Below, one piece after another: positions 10,197 to 21,125 of a stretch of 64,000 nt of DNA (positions are counted from its first letter, which is position 1; each line of letters opens with the position of its first letter). The position numbers were made by a program, and so were the translations under genes. The stretch is from Terfezia claveryi (taxonomy: Eukaryota > Ascomycota > Pezizomycetes > Pezizales > Pezizaceae), in assembly GCA_015179025.1 (NCBI GenBank), contig WHUX01000001.1, positions 1 through 64,000 on the forward strand. Reading direction: 5' to 3'. The notes under the pieces were generated by a model. That model was given only the letters and a program-made list of their open reading frames with translations, made no database searches and had not been told where the DNA came from.

Positions 10197-11660
10197 TACC
10201 CTGAACCCTCTATAGCACCTGAACCCTCAATACGCCATACGACTACCCCTCTAGTATAACCATCCACCCCACCCCTCCACGCCTACCCACAACCACTACT
10301 ACTAGCAGCCATAGGTTCCTCAGAGGTCTACTGTGTAAGCTTTATTAGTATAGACTCAAGCTGCTCACTATATATAGAACTACATACACTGAAAACTATA
10401 TTACTCTATACTATATTTACAAGCTAGACTCCTCGGTATCGAATTTCAGCTATTTTGAGTGATCCAGCCAAGCTATATTTATGGCACTGCAATTTTAACA
10501 TCTTAGGGTGCCCTTCTATGCAGGGTTTTAAGCCCAGCATATTCTGTAGCCCCTGAATCATGCAAATCTCTGACCAAGCTCCATATATCTTGATATATAA
10601 CCTATCCGGCCTCAAGGGTCCTAGAAATTATAATACTAAGCCTCTTGGATTCAATACAGGCTTAGCCAAGACTTTGAAGGCTCTTGATCCACTTCTATGA
10701 CTGTGGCTTCACCTCTATGCCATTGTTAAGTATTTTGAGGGTTTGGGTACATTTTACAACCTCCACCGAATATCTTAATATTTTAGTGGAACTTGTGATC
10801 TATGTGGGATTGCTTGTGACTAGGAGGACGCAGGAGGATTTACAACAACTTGAAGGAACGGCTAAGAGGTCTTGACCTAGTTGAGAGAGGTTGAGGGTAG
10901 CTGAGATGCGTTGGGTGGAGGGAGATCTGAGTACTACTATGGCCTGAGGTACCAGTACCACAGACCTGCACCAGTAGCGCAACAGGGCCAGCACTGAGTC
11001 AGGCATGTAATGAAGGCATCTACCTTGCACTTGGGCGAATATGGCTCAATTGAAGCTCATGAAATTGATGAGCTTCAATTCTAGATTCGGTATAATGTGC
11101 ACAAACTCCTAAACCCTCAAAATACTTAACAATGGCACAGAGGTGAAGCTACAGTCATAGAAGCAGATCAAGAGCCTTCAAAAGTCTCGGCTAAGCCTGT
11201 ATTGAATCCGAGAGGCTTAGTATTATTATTTCTAGGACCCTTGAGGCCGGATAGGTTATATATCAAGATATATGGAGCTTGGTCAGAGATTTGCATGATT
11301 CAGGGGCTACAGAATATGCTGGGCTTAAAACCCTGCATAGAAGGGCACCCTAAGATGTTAAAATTGCAGTGCCATAAATATAGCTTGGCTGGATCACTCA
11401 AAATAGCTGAAATTCGATACCGAGGAGTCTAGCTTGTAAATATAGTATAGAGTAATATAGTTTGCAGTGTATATAGTTCTATATATAGTGAGCAGCTTGA
11501 GTCTATACTAATAAAGCTTACACAGTAGACCTCTGAGGAACCTATGGCAGCTAGTAGCGGTTGTTATGGGTGGCGTGGGGGGGGGTGGAGTGGGTGGTTA
11601 TGCTAGAGAGATGGTCGTACGAGGTATTGAGGGTTCAGGTGCTATAGAGGGTTCAGGGTA
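10197..11660. mobile_element. Long foldback element (about 560 bp inverted arms)
   Basis: The left arm (10197 to about 10760) and right arm (about 11090-11660) are near-identical inverted copies around a 330 bp unique centre. The ends read TACCCTGAACCCTC and its complement, each flanked by TA, as in Tc1/mariner-type target duplication. Within 36 bp of each end, CCTGAACCCTC occurs twice. Both arms carry the same 63-codon frame (…RPDRLYIKIYGAWSEICMI…), on minus at 10424-10615 and plus at 11202-11432. I do not recognise it and do not treat it as a gene. The centre has its own hairpin (TGAAGCTCAT/ATGAGCTTCA near 11052). Any read-through transcript would fold into a very long double-stranded RNA. 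Confidence 0.85.
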
Positions 11661-11679
11661 TATGACGATGGAATATTCA

Positions 11680-12270
11680 CTGCAAGCTTCGATCTGCACC
11701 AGATGTTGCACTGAGTTGCACCCGCTTTAATTGTGACAAGAAGTATGGTACTGGATAAGGCACTCCTGCATCCTGGGGTCACCGGAAGATCGTCACAGCT
11801 CTCCTGGATTTAGGATGCCAATTCCCCTGGTGGTGAACATGGTACTGCTCTAGTCGTTGCGTCCCCCTGGGCATGGTCACACTTTTCTCGGATCGAGGCA
11901 CAGATATCAATGTTACTGGTGGTGCTTATGGTGCTGCTGTGGCTTGTGAGAAGCCCATCTTGGAACTTGCCAATCTTCTCCTGGACCAACGTGCGGATGC
12001 CAATTTCCCTGGTGGTGAGTATCCCTAAACGCTGATGCATCCAGGGAGCCTATCACCCTTATAGTTCACACTCGAGTTCATTGTGAATTTTTATTTCCAA
12101 CCTCATAGAGCCAAGGAAGTCAGCTGGATGGAGACGCCGATGCCGACTTGACGCATGACGAGGGCGCACGGCCTTGTGACGTAGTGCAGAGGAAAGGGTA
12201 TCACGATGTCGCGGCGATTTGCACCTCAGTCGACATTATGGGATCGTGTGAAGTGCTAAGGGAAGGTGGT
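11680..12270 (+). pseudogene. Ankyrin-repeat gene relic
   Basis: Plus-strand frames contain FSDRGTDINVTGGAYGAAVA, then LANLLLDQRADANFPGGEY, and about 100 bp further DADADLTHDEGARPCDVV followed by GYHDVAAI. These are ankyrin repeat cores of the 'LLLxxGADxN..GG..GxAL' type. Frames change between fragments and no start codon or splice plan joins them, so this is a decayed gene. It directly abuts the right end of the foldback element, which may have disrupted it. Confidence 0.7.
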
Positions 12271-12900
12271 GTTCTGTTCATTTTCCGATTTTTTCATTTC
12301 CTTTTCATTAGAACTAGGTTTACGAGAGACCGCGTTCTTGCACTTGGAGGTGCCCTGCCTTTCCGGATTTTGTTTAGATGTTTTCATGCTTACCCGAGAC
12401 CCTTTTCCTATCTATCTATATATACACACTACTCAGTAAGGACAAAGATCACGAGACAACGATGGATATGGAGGGGGGGTTACTTTCGTAGCAAGTGTTA
12501 TCAAGAGATCTAGCTCCCGCGAGGGTATCATTAGCAGTTCTAGAAGAGACTTGCAACCACGCTGAAAAGGTTAAAACAACTTACGGTTTTCGAAGCGACT
12601 ATATACAAGTGAGATGAAAATATTTATTCCTGTAATCCGAACCCCTTGAGCCGGTTAGTGACAGCATGGGGGCTCTGTCTCACTTGAGTTTATTTCTTCA
12701 CCACTAACCTTTTTTGTGTTTCTTCATTGCATATGCAAATCAGTTTGGATTCGAGTTGATCTACAGAGTACTCACCTCTCGGAACCAGACTATCGGAAAA
12801 GTTGGTTGAAAAATTGATATATGGTGACTGCCATGGTTGGGGCAGGGTTGATATCTTGTTAGTTGAGATGTCGGCGATATCTGGTAAATTGAGAGGTTAT
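12271..12900. other. Intergenic, no supportable gene
   Basis: A plus frame that runs on from the ankyrin relic to 12513 turns into low-complexity Phe/Arg-rich sequence and is not a gene. Nothing else is recognisable. Confidence 0.5.
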
Positions 12901-12923
12901 GACCGTGAGAGAAAGTAAGACAA

Positions 12924-13430
12924 CTATGATGCCGCCATAGCAAATATGCGTGAATACCCATACATATGCCAAATATTCATGAATGCGTAGACCTGCATAT
13001 AAAACTTCCGGATAGGAAAGGGGAAAAGACTCTTGTTCTTCTTGTACCGAGTATTTAAATAAAAAACAATACAAAAAGTGTTACCCTCCTCTTCTATCCA
13101 TATTGCTCGATCCAAATCCTTCCAGTTTATGGGATACATTTGTGGGACTCTGTGATAGGTGAAATGTGGACATGGGAAAGTGATGTGGTCCCCATCCTCT
13201 CTGTGGTATCCGCAGAAACTGCAAGTACTGGAGTCGGTTTGGAGATGTGGCATAACCATGCCCTGAGGGGCCCCGGTTGCTACGCAGCCCAGTGTAGAAT
13301 GAAAGGGTGTGCCGGGTTGAGTGCGAGCTTCGCTTCTGGTGGCTTTGTAGTCTGGTTGAGAGCTGCTGTTTCGGTGTCATTGATTCCTATTTGTGAGCGG
13401 ACCCATGCAAATTCCATGCGAGGTAAAGTT
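12924..13430 (-). pseudogene. LINE RNase H / C-terminal zinc-knuckle relic
   Basis: Minus-strand frames carry EFAWVRSQIGIND (from the WVxxHxGxxGNE region of RNase H), then CSFCGYHREDGDHITFPCPH, the C-x2-C ... H-x4-C knuckle typical of the end of fungal LINE ORF2, followed by INWKDLDRAIW. Frameshifts and stops break it. It is oriented away from the CRN gene at 13.9 kb and ends about 480 bp before it. Confidence 0.7.
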
Positions 13431-13909
13431 AACGAATTCAGTGATAGCAAGAACACCTACCTATCCGCAAGAAAAACGTTTTTTACGGCCGAAAATCTTA
13501 ACTTTGAATACCCCAATATAACTATCGGTGTCTAGGCAAACCTGGCATCCAGTGATCACGTTCTGTCCTAGCGGTTACAGCCGACTAGGCTAGCGGGCTG
13601 GGCATTTGTAGATTGTAAGTGAACATGATCACTCAGTGAACATTATGAGGATGATGATGAGGAGAATGAACATACGTTCTATCAGAACCCACTCGGGTTT
13701 CCGAGGGAGTGGCTCCACGCTACCCACTCACTATCATCACCCTTTCACTCCCATCCCCTTCCACCCTCATTCTCCGTTCACTCCGCTTCCTCAATTCTTC
13801 CCTCTCTCTTGTTATTCTATTCTTCTCACCCTAAAACAAGGAGAAATGGTATTGCTCTTCCGCCCACCGCTTTCATTCTAACAAGTCTGACAAGCACTAG
13901 CCAGATACA
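13431..13909 (+). promoter_or_regulatory. Upstream region of the CRN-type gene, with a LINE 3' fragment
   Basis: 13686-13720 contains CCACTCGGGTTTCCGAGGG followed by GTGGCTCC, a variant of the LINE 3' motif seen at 20.6, 49.2 and 50.7 kb. After it comes a C/T-rich tract (13740-13810), usual in fungal promoters. The ATG context is GATACAATGTCC. Confidence 0.4.
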
Positions 13910-16194
13910 ATGTCCGATTTTGTTCACCTAACCTGTCTTCTTTGGGGGCAGAAGTTAGACCGAGCCTTTAAGGTGAAGATCCACCGGACGGCGGGCCTTG
14001 CCGATTTCAAAGAAGCCATCAGGGAAAAGATTCCCAATCAACTTCGTGGCATTGACGCAAATGAACTTGAACTCTTCAAAGTGGAGGTTCCGATTACCAA
14101 TGACAAAGTGCCCCCAAACCCTAAGCTCAGTGATGAAAACAACCTTCATCCAGCCAATGATATTGGAGAGGAATTTCCCATGGAGCCTCCTGGAAAACGC
14201 GTTCATGTGTTTGTAAAGCGCCCTTCTGGTAAGTGAGACTTGGATTCATTTTTAACTACTTAAGTACACATATTTTCTAACTGTACTGTCCTTAAAGCTC
14301 TCCCAAAAATTTTCCAACCGCAAAGTAAGACAACAATTGATAAAGTTTTTACCAAGGGTGAGTTTACTATATAACTATATTGCTCACGTCCTTGTTACTG
14401 ATTGAGTAAATTTCATACACCTTAGGTTTGCCATACCGGTCACCGAATCCGAATGTACTGTTGAATACTAGTGGTGTGCAATGGGAATTTCAAGCTTCAG
14501 CAAAACTCTTGGCTGTGTTGTCTACTGCTATCGAGAGTCACTACCAGAGTTTCAAATTAGGACACATTGATAAAACCACGATACCGACATATTTGTATTT
14601 GTCTGGTGCAGGGACCGGAAAGTCTCGCCATGCGTCCGAGTTTCACCAAACTGTGTTGAAAAGCTTGCCTGAGGAAACAGAGCTACGAGGTCGCCTTCAG
14701 TCGGCATGGGTATTCCATATTACACTAGAGAATGGCCTTAGTTTGAATTACAATGAAAGGGGTCAAGATGGAATGACTGCAATTGGTTCTCGAATCCTTC
14801 TCCAGCTCCTAGGAGGGTCTCTCACAAACATTTTGGATACCTACCAACCTCCACACCCAGAAACCATCTTTCAACTCATTGCAAGGAACGAGAAGAAGGA
14901 CTTGTCACAGCAAACCATCATTATAGTGGTCGATGGATTACATAACCTACTTGATGACTTACAATTCAACTCCACCTTGACCGGCCTTGGCAATCTTTCC
15001 CATTGTGGTTTCACACTGGTTTGTGTGACTTCAACATTCACAGACCGTATAGAGACGGCATTAAAGCCCTCGCGCCGTCGGCGTATCTATCTCCCGATTG
15101 AGCCCCTAAACCCCCCTACTATACGGGACGAGCATGGAAACAGTATACCTGCCTTTCCTGATAAGACCCCTCTTGGTCAGTTGCTTGTTCGAGACTGTGG
15201 AGGCCATGGGCGGGCACTTGAGATCTTATGGGAGTTGATTAAGGGCAAGGATCTCGAAACCACTAATTTGAAAGAAATAATGCATGATTTGAGGGCAAAA
15301 CTAACATCCTACTATCCAATGGTATTCAAAGTCAGGACAGAGGAGAAAGAAGCTATTGTTCGCGCAGCCTTTGTACATCAACTGCTATATGCCTCAGACC
15401 CTCTCTCTAGCACTGGGAAAACACCAGATGAGTTGTGTGCACCTGGGTTGATCTGGTTTGAGGAGGACGAAACTGTCATAGGGTATGGGAGACTCAAAGT
15501 AGCATATATCTGCATCTGGGCTATGGCAAATAGTCTCCAAGATCCTATTTTAAGAAATTGGTCTTTTGATGATTATACAACCCTCTTGGAAAAAGTCAAC
15601 GAGGCAATCAAGCCATCTTGGGAAGAATTTAAGCGATTCAACATAAGATTTCGATGCCTCAAATCACAGATCTTCGAGAAAGGGAGGCTCTTGACACTAA
15701 CTGAACTTCATCACGGAGCAGAAATCACTGGGGATATTACTTTCCACAACCGTCATCTGACACTATCTAAGGCTATTCATCACACCGATACACGCAATAA
15801 CATTAGCAATAAAACCCAATGGCTGGTTAGTTCCTTAGAGGGTACCACTAACATGAGAGAATGCCAACATATCTTGCAAAATGCATCATCTGCGCCATAT
15901 GGGGACGCCTTCTTATGCCTTGATTGTCCCAATTTTTCAACACCGGTTAACGAGGTTCACCAGTACAAGCTCTACTCTGGTCAGAGAAATGTTAGCGAAG
16001 CAGAATATCAAAAGGAGCGCCAAAAGGCTGCATCTCCTACTGATTTCTTCATCCTATTCACATCACAGGAGCGCTCAGGCAATTTCTCGCTACCTCAAAA
16101 TTCCGCGTTAGTGTGTCAAGATAACTGGGATCAGTACTACGGGCCATTTGCCGGAAGAGCTTTCATCTATGGGTCAGGGGTTGGACGGAAATGA
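13910..16194 (+). CDS. Crinkler (CRN)-type protein: Ubl header, P-loop NTPase, nuclease-like C-terminus
   Basis: Three exons (13910-14228, 14298-14357, 14426-16194) with phase-1 GT-AG introns of 69 and 68 bp give 715 residues. Residues 1-106 are a ubiquitin-like header: LTCLLWGQ start, ELELFKVEVPI centre, and RVHVFVKRP where CRN proteins carry their HVLVxxP-type motif. After a short linker, residues about 140-420 are a P-loop NTPase with Walker A GAGTGKS (187-193) and Walker B IIIVVDG (Asp about 296). The C-terminus has LCLD (Asp about 626) and EVHQYK (Lys about 641), spaced like the D...(E/Q)xK core of restriction-endonuclease-fold nucleases. This header-NTPase-nuclease order is the known CRN effector plan, in which such proteins act in the host or recipient nucleus. 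No classical signal peptide is present. The gene is intact. The nuclease call is inference from motif spacing. Confidence 0.88.
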
Positions 16195-17054
16195 GCGGGG
16201 CGTGGTGGGAGAGCAGGGCGTGGTGGGAGAGCGCGGCGGTCATATTGATGCTGGTGTTTTCCATTTTCGCCCTTATTTCAGGTCGGGGTAGCTGGAGATG
16301 CAGGATTGTTAGCAAGGCAAATGTCCGGACCCATGGCCTGGACCCTCTATATCCTAGGTGAGTGGCTACTTGGCAACTATCCTCCAGACGCTATTGGTTA
16401 CCAACTGTCACGAAAAAGACCTGGTTACCCTTAAGTCACTGACCAATCGCATTTCCTGACCCGGGTTGATATTGTCGTCAATCTTGAACTTGGGTGTTGG
16501 GAAAATCTCGTGCATAGTTTTCTTTTTAGATTTTAAACCTTCTGTTACTTTCTGCATGTGAATTGCTTAACGCGCTTGTGATACGAACTTCCAGCACCTC
16601 GTCCAACCCCTAGCCGGGTCGGCCACTCTGCTAAGGATTTTCGTCATAAGTGTCGACATTCGGAGGCAGAGGTGACTATAAATTATATCGTTTTTGTTCA
16701 TAAAGAAGTTGGCAGGCTTGGCTGAGCAACCTTATCTGTCATACACTAGGTTAGTCTAGGGTATCTAAAGATCAGACCAAGCTAGTCTGGTTGGCAAGAC
16801 CAAGCCCTTCAATTGCCAACCAGACTACCTTCAAAGTTTGGGACACTGGCAGTCTGGTTGGCACAACACCCTCCTGTGAGTGGCAGCGGCTGCGAGGGTC
16901 TGCTGGCACGAGACTAGCCTGATCGAGAGGCGTGATGGTGCCGAGACCAACAAAATAGGACTAGCTCAATTCCCCCTAGCCAAATCGAGGCTCTCTAGCG
17001 TGACTTCCCAAAATGGTAATCAAGCAATGTGAGGCAAAATAATTGCGGATTGCC
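16195..17054. other. Intergenic, with short direct and inverted repeats
   Basis: Directly after the CRN stop, GGGCGTGGTGGGAGAGC is repeated two and a half times (16198-16238). Farther on are the AACCAGACTA-family hairpin (separate entry) and a further TCTGGTTGGCACAACACCC copy at 16851-16870, whose reverse complement recurs at 63633-63653. No gene is seen. Confidence 0.5.
16783..16827. repeat. 45 bp perfect hairpin of the AACCAGACTA family
   Basis: TAGTCTGGTTGGCAA at 16783-16797 and its exact complement at 16813-16827 enclose a 15 bp loop. The same end sequence (CCAACCAGACTA or AACCAGACTA) recurs at about 43935, 48072, 54951/55020 and 63641. This is a dispersed MITE-like family, and this copy is reduced to its two ends. 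Confidence 0.75.
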
Positions 17055-17178
17055 TTTTTAGTGTTACGGAGGGAGACTTTATCCCATTGCAGTACTAATT
17101 TGGCGATCTGAAGCTTTGATATGGCAGAGCGGACAGGATGCCTCGTTGCCTTCAGTCTACCGGTATGGTCGTAGATGT
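17055..17178 (-). pseudogene. 5S rRNA-like sequence, copy 2 (degraded)
   Basis: The minus strand starts ACATCTACGACCATA and keeps GAGGCATCCTGTCCGCTCTG, CAGATCGCC and AGTACTGCA. It has a short insertion after the first 15 bases and has lost the GTGGGTGACCACGTGGG block kept in copy 1. It shares with copy 1 unusual internal features (GAAG...CGAGGCATCC) not typical of 5S, and similar 3' flanking words (ACCATTTTG, CTAGTCCTAT). Both may therefore derive from one amplified 5S-like unit. Confidence 0.7.
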
Positions 17179-18164
17179 CCAAATGCAAGAGTTGTTTTCC
17201 CATAACCTAGCTGTGACAAATACTACCAGGAAATTTCCACAAAGTGCAGATGCCGTGCTTTCCATTTAACAAAGTACTATCGTCTGCAATACAATTCCAA
17301 AAGCTCAAGTTAATAGTACTATACTTACAATGCCTCTTCATATATGTATATACTAAGATATAACTTTATCTATAAGTATACCAGTGGAGGGAGGGTGGCC
17401 AGGTAGTGGTGTACCATTGCTTTTATAACGAAGGTTTGGAAGATTAAGGTGGGCTTACTTTTGTAGTCTCAACAAATAAGGCCGGTCACAGGAAACATAG
17501 GATCCGTTTATGACAAATGAATGAAGCCAGCTCCAACCGCAAGAGTTAGACAGTGGCAGTCTTTTGTACCCCCCAGAGTAGCAGTCCCTATCTGCCTTCT
17601 TTCTGTCTCCACCTCTCTCTCATTCACAAATATGCTAGATCCCTAAACTAAATCATATAAAATTTATTTAGATCTAAATATAAGAGGGTGTTTCCTTATA
17701 TCCTGACTCTGACCAATACTTCTGGAGCTAGTTTTGGGTAGTAGACAATATTTCTATGAAGTTAGGGCAAACAGGAAGTCACCCATTACATTTACAAACT
17801 ACAATAAACATCTACAATATAATATAATCACCGACAGAACCAAACGAGCCCGACCTCGGGGATAGAGGCTCCCATGACGTCTCCAGTCTTCGTGATCTAT
17901 CAGTTTTATGAAAGTTCCAAAGATTGGTAAATCCCTTTAACGTTTGCTGACGGCTCCGGTCGTGATGGTTACGCTGCCGCGGCAGTCTTTTCACAACACT
18001 GTCACGGCAATATCATCCCGATATCCTAGCCACCGTAGCCGATGCAGAACAACATAGCTCTTCATTCCCATATCTACATGGAAATGGTTACCATTTTCTC
18101 CAATTCCATGGTCACTTCCTCAATATTGCAGTAGGATAAGCACCTCACTCGCTCATGGAAGTCC
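17179..18164. other. Intergenic, no supportable gene
   Basis: AT-rich in 17630-17830, with only short frames. Nothing recognised. Confidence 0.5.
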
Positions 18165-18172
18165 AAATTGCC

Positions 18173-19146
18173 GCACAGTCTCGGGACAGGTAGAAAGTTT
18201 CTATGGCCTGGAACAGGTACTTCCTACCTGTCCGGTGATTAGATAAGGCCCGTCATTGAGACTCCAACTGCAACAACTACGGCCGGCCACAACAACAGCT
18301 ACAGCAACAACACAGCAAGCCTCGCAGTACCCGGCCGCCTCCACCCAACCAACATGGCAAGTAGAACAGATGGAATCTCGGAGTTGCATCAACATGCACC
18401 AACTACTGGAGAACAATACGCATTTCAAAATGATGCTACCGCCGCCTACAGGACTATGCGATGCATACAGGGTTTGATATTGTTGTTGGCAGTGGATCAG
18501 AAAATAGAGTATCTTTGTGCGCACCATGATAAGCCACGGAGTACTAGACAGCTTGAGGAGCGACGAGTGAGACGTCTAGACACAAAACCCTGAGCCAAGG
18601 ACTGCAAGTGGATGTGCTTTCTCTCGTTTAAGAAGGTTAGTGATGGACAGGTGGAGGAGAAAAGGGATGGGTTTTGACCATAAAGGAACTAACATACGTA
18701 TAGGATATTAATCACCGAGCACTTTGCAAGCTTGCAACAAGCCCATACAACAAAAATGCAGCATAATATTTTGCCCGCCAACAGCACCTGCACTAACAGA
18801 TGATATGGGAGTAGTATTTTTAAAAAAAAATTGATATGGAAGTAGAAGACGCATCCCGACAATGTCTCTAGTACACTACATTAGAAACCGATCATTTAAG
18901 AGTTTGTTCCCCTGCTCTAAACAAGTTCCGGCCAAAAAAAAGCCAAGGGAAATGCCAAAGCACGTGCTGAAACAGGTGCAGAGTTGGCCGAAAGAATGTA
19001 GGAGGGGTGAGGTTAGCTATTTTATTTCTGTAATTCCTTCTACCCCCAATGTAAATTAGTGGCTAGAGATTCTCCAGGCGCTAGTTGCGAGAAACTACCT
19101 GTCCCAGGCCGGAGATAACTTTCTACCTGTTCCGAGTCAGTCCGCG
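18173..19146. mobile_element. Non-autonomous hAT-like element with 8 bp target duplication
   Basis: AAATTGCC occurs at 18165-18172 and again at 19147-19154, exactly outside inverted ends that share ACAGGTAGAAAGTT, GGCCTGG and ACAGGTA (left 18173-18220, right 19095-19146). The outermost bases of the two ends are less well matched. An 8 bp duplication is the mark of hAT-type insertion. The interior has a CAA-rich region with several overlapping frames and TTTTTAAAAAAAAATT near 18820, but no transposase I can recognise, so it would depend on a copy elsewhere. Confidence 0.65.
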
Positions 19147-20559
19147 AAATTGCCAATCACCTAAGGAACAGGGAATTATGACCACAAAATACTACCTTTT
19201 ACTCCTACACAAATAATACTATGATAAATACTATGATGGCCAATGAATGTCACATCATCAGTACCATGAGCCTCTCCCCCAATGAGATTTACGAACACAT
19301 ATGTATCAATATCCTAGCAACTTAAACTGCTGCTATCAAAGCCAATTATCTCACCAAAGAGGAGAGAAATATTATATGGCTCACCCAACATACCTACAAC
19401 TACGAGCGTGAACATGCCTCCAAGCTGGGACTGCTGGCAAAATTTTCGCTTGGGTGTACCAGGAGTTCAAGCTCCTATATCAGTGGTTATGGAGGAGAAT
19501 GTCTACAAGGCCTAAGAAGCAATTATTGCTGAACACCATGAACAGGCCCTTGAGAGGCACTTTGCCTGATGACTTTGCTCGTAAAGTACGATGGGCTACT
19601 CGGGTTGTTGGGAGGGCTCAGGAGAGGAATATTAGGCAATGGATGCCGTGGGTTTATAATCATTATCTAGGGACTTTTGGGTACATTTGCGTACGAATGG
19701 GATTTGGGATTGATGAGGTTTTGAATATTTGTTAGTGTGCACATTGATTTACAGATATTGAACCTGATTAATCAAGCAGACAGGAGTCGGGTTAGTTTGT
19801 CGTAGCAAATCAGACGACTTTGCAAAACTAAAGACAATGAACCTGGGGACATGGGTACCATGCATGGTACGGCATCCAACAGTGCAATCTGTCAACTATA
19901 TGAGTGCTGGTAAGATAATTTGGAATGAATCAAGCTAAAAACAAAGATTCAAGATAGTCATAACCTCTAAAGTTAGTAACTAGTACTCATAGCATATGGC
20001 AGACTGTGGCCAAGTGTATTGAATTGACCCCATTCTGGCTTTTATGCCTTCCTCGACTTTCCGGTTATTTATATGGCCATAGCCATTATCGCCTTCCCAT
20101 AATATATTGAAACATGACTCGATCCAAGTATTGCGCATTTCAATAGTCAAATCATTTGCTTATCTGCTGTGATGCTTATCAACCTATAATCCTTCCACCT
20201 GGAGCTGCCGTCCTCCTCAATACCGACATCTCCCTCCAGGCACATCTTGCATACATGCCCCGCTATGCACCCACATCGCTCTTGTGTGCCGAGATCATAT
20301 ACCTAATCGCAATGGAACCCGTTGCAGAACTAATCCTCCGTCCATGGAAACCTGTTTTCCATATACCACATCCCGAGATTCTATTCCCCATAATTATAGT
20401 AGCTTTGAGAATTCGAGAAAGGTGAAACCGGGGTTTGGAATTGGGCCATGGTGAGTATGGGTAATATGAATACTTCCTGATGGGGTAGTATCCCTCGCTA
20501 CATACCTACCCATACAGGTCTAGTGTCTCGATGGTCGGTTAAAGCACCTGAGCCTCGAT
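19147..20559. other. Intergenic with unassigned short ORFs
   Basis: Adjacent plus-strand frames around 19240-19740 could be pieces of one decayed gene: one frame has LTKEERNIIWLTQHTYNYER near 19350, and another, at 19454-19735, ends GTFGYICVRMGFGIDEV. No domain is recognised. A further frame at 20156-20425 is also unassigned. Confidence 0.3.
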
Positions 20560-21125
20560 TTTTTTTTTTTTTTTTAATACTTTGATCCTCCTATGCAGCC
20601 CCGTTAGGGGGGCTATGAGGAGCCACACGGAAGCCCGGTGGATTCAAGAGAGAGGCAAGTTAATCTGCCAATCCCACGCGAACTAAGTACACGGATAAAG
20701 ACGAGGCCCCATGCTGTCATTAACGGACTGGCCGATGACCCGGAGGCCTGACTGGGCCTCGCCCCAACTTAAAGAACTGAAAGACTCGCGTAAGGGAGAT
20801 GAACTAAAGGGGATAGATTTTGTGGACTAAAACAAAGGGGACTCGTGAATAAACTTGTGAAAACTATACTCGTGAGGAGATGATGAGACTTTGAAAATCC
20901 TCCCCTAAGTGAACTCGCGGAAAAGTAGTCCGAAGAAGGCCTCCGTGGCCTCGTATGTCTCCTCCCCTTCCTTTCTCGGTTTATCAAGCTCCTCCCAGCT
21001 CCTCCCCTCCCCTAGAAGGACGCTGCGAGCTCGATCGAAGCGTGGGCATTGGAAGACAACGTGCTCCCCCGTCTCAACTGAGCCTCGAGATCGAGCTAAA
21101 CATCGTTTTTTCCATTGCAACTGAC
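20560..21125 (-). mobile_element. 5'-truncated LINE 3' end with poly(A)
   Basis: On minus, a frame at 21120-20905 encodes ETGEHVVFQCPRFDRARS, then GRSWEELDKP and FFGLLFREF-stop. This is the C-terminal knuckle and tail of a fungal LINE ORF2. About 270 bp of 3' UTR follows, with TCCACCGGGCTTCCGTGTGG and a CCCCCCTAACGGGG hairpin, ending GTATTAAAA... in a poly(A) of about 20 (the T-run at 20561-20578). The 5' end stops abruptly at about 21125, as expected for incomplete reverse transcription. Confidence 0.85.

Noticed and set aside
10197..10240. CCCTGAACCCTC repeats as a telomere-like tract
   Set aside because: Only two copies per end, symmetric at both ends of the foldback element; they are its terminal repeats.
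12148..12513. 121-codon plus-strand ORF after the ankyrin relic
   Set aside because: Only its first 40 codons look like ankyrin sequence; the rest is low-quality sequence, so it was folded into the relic.
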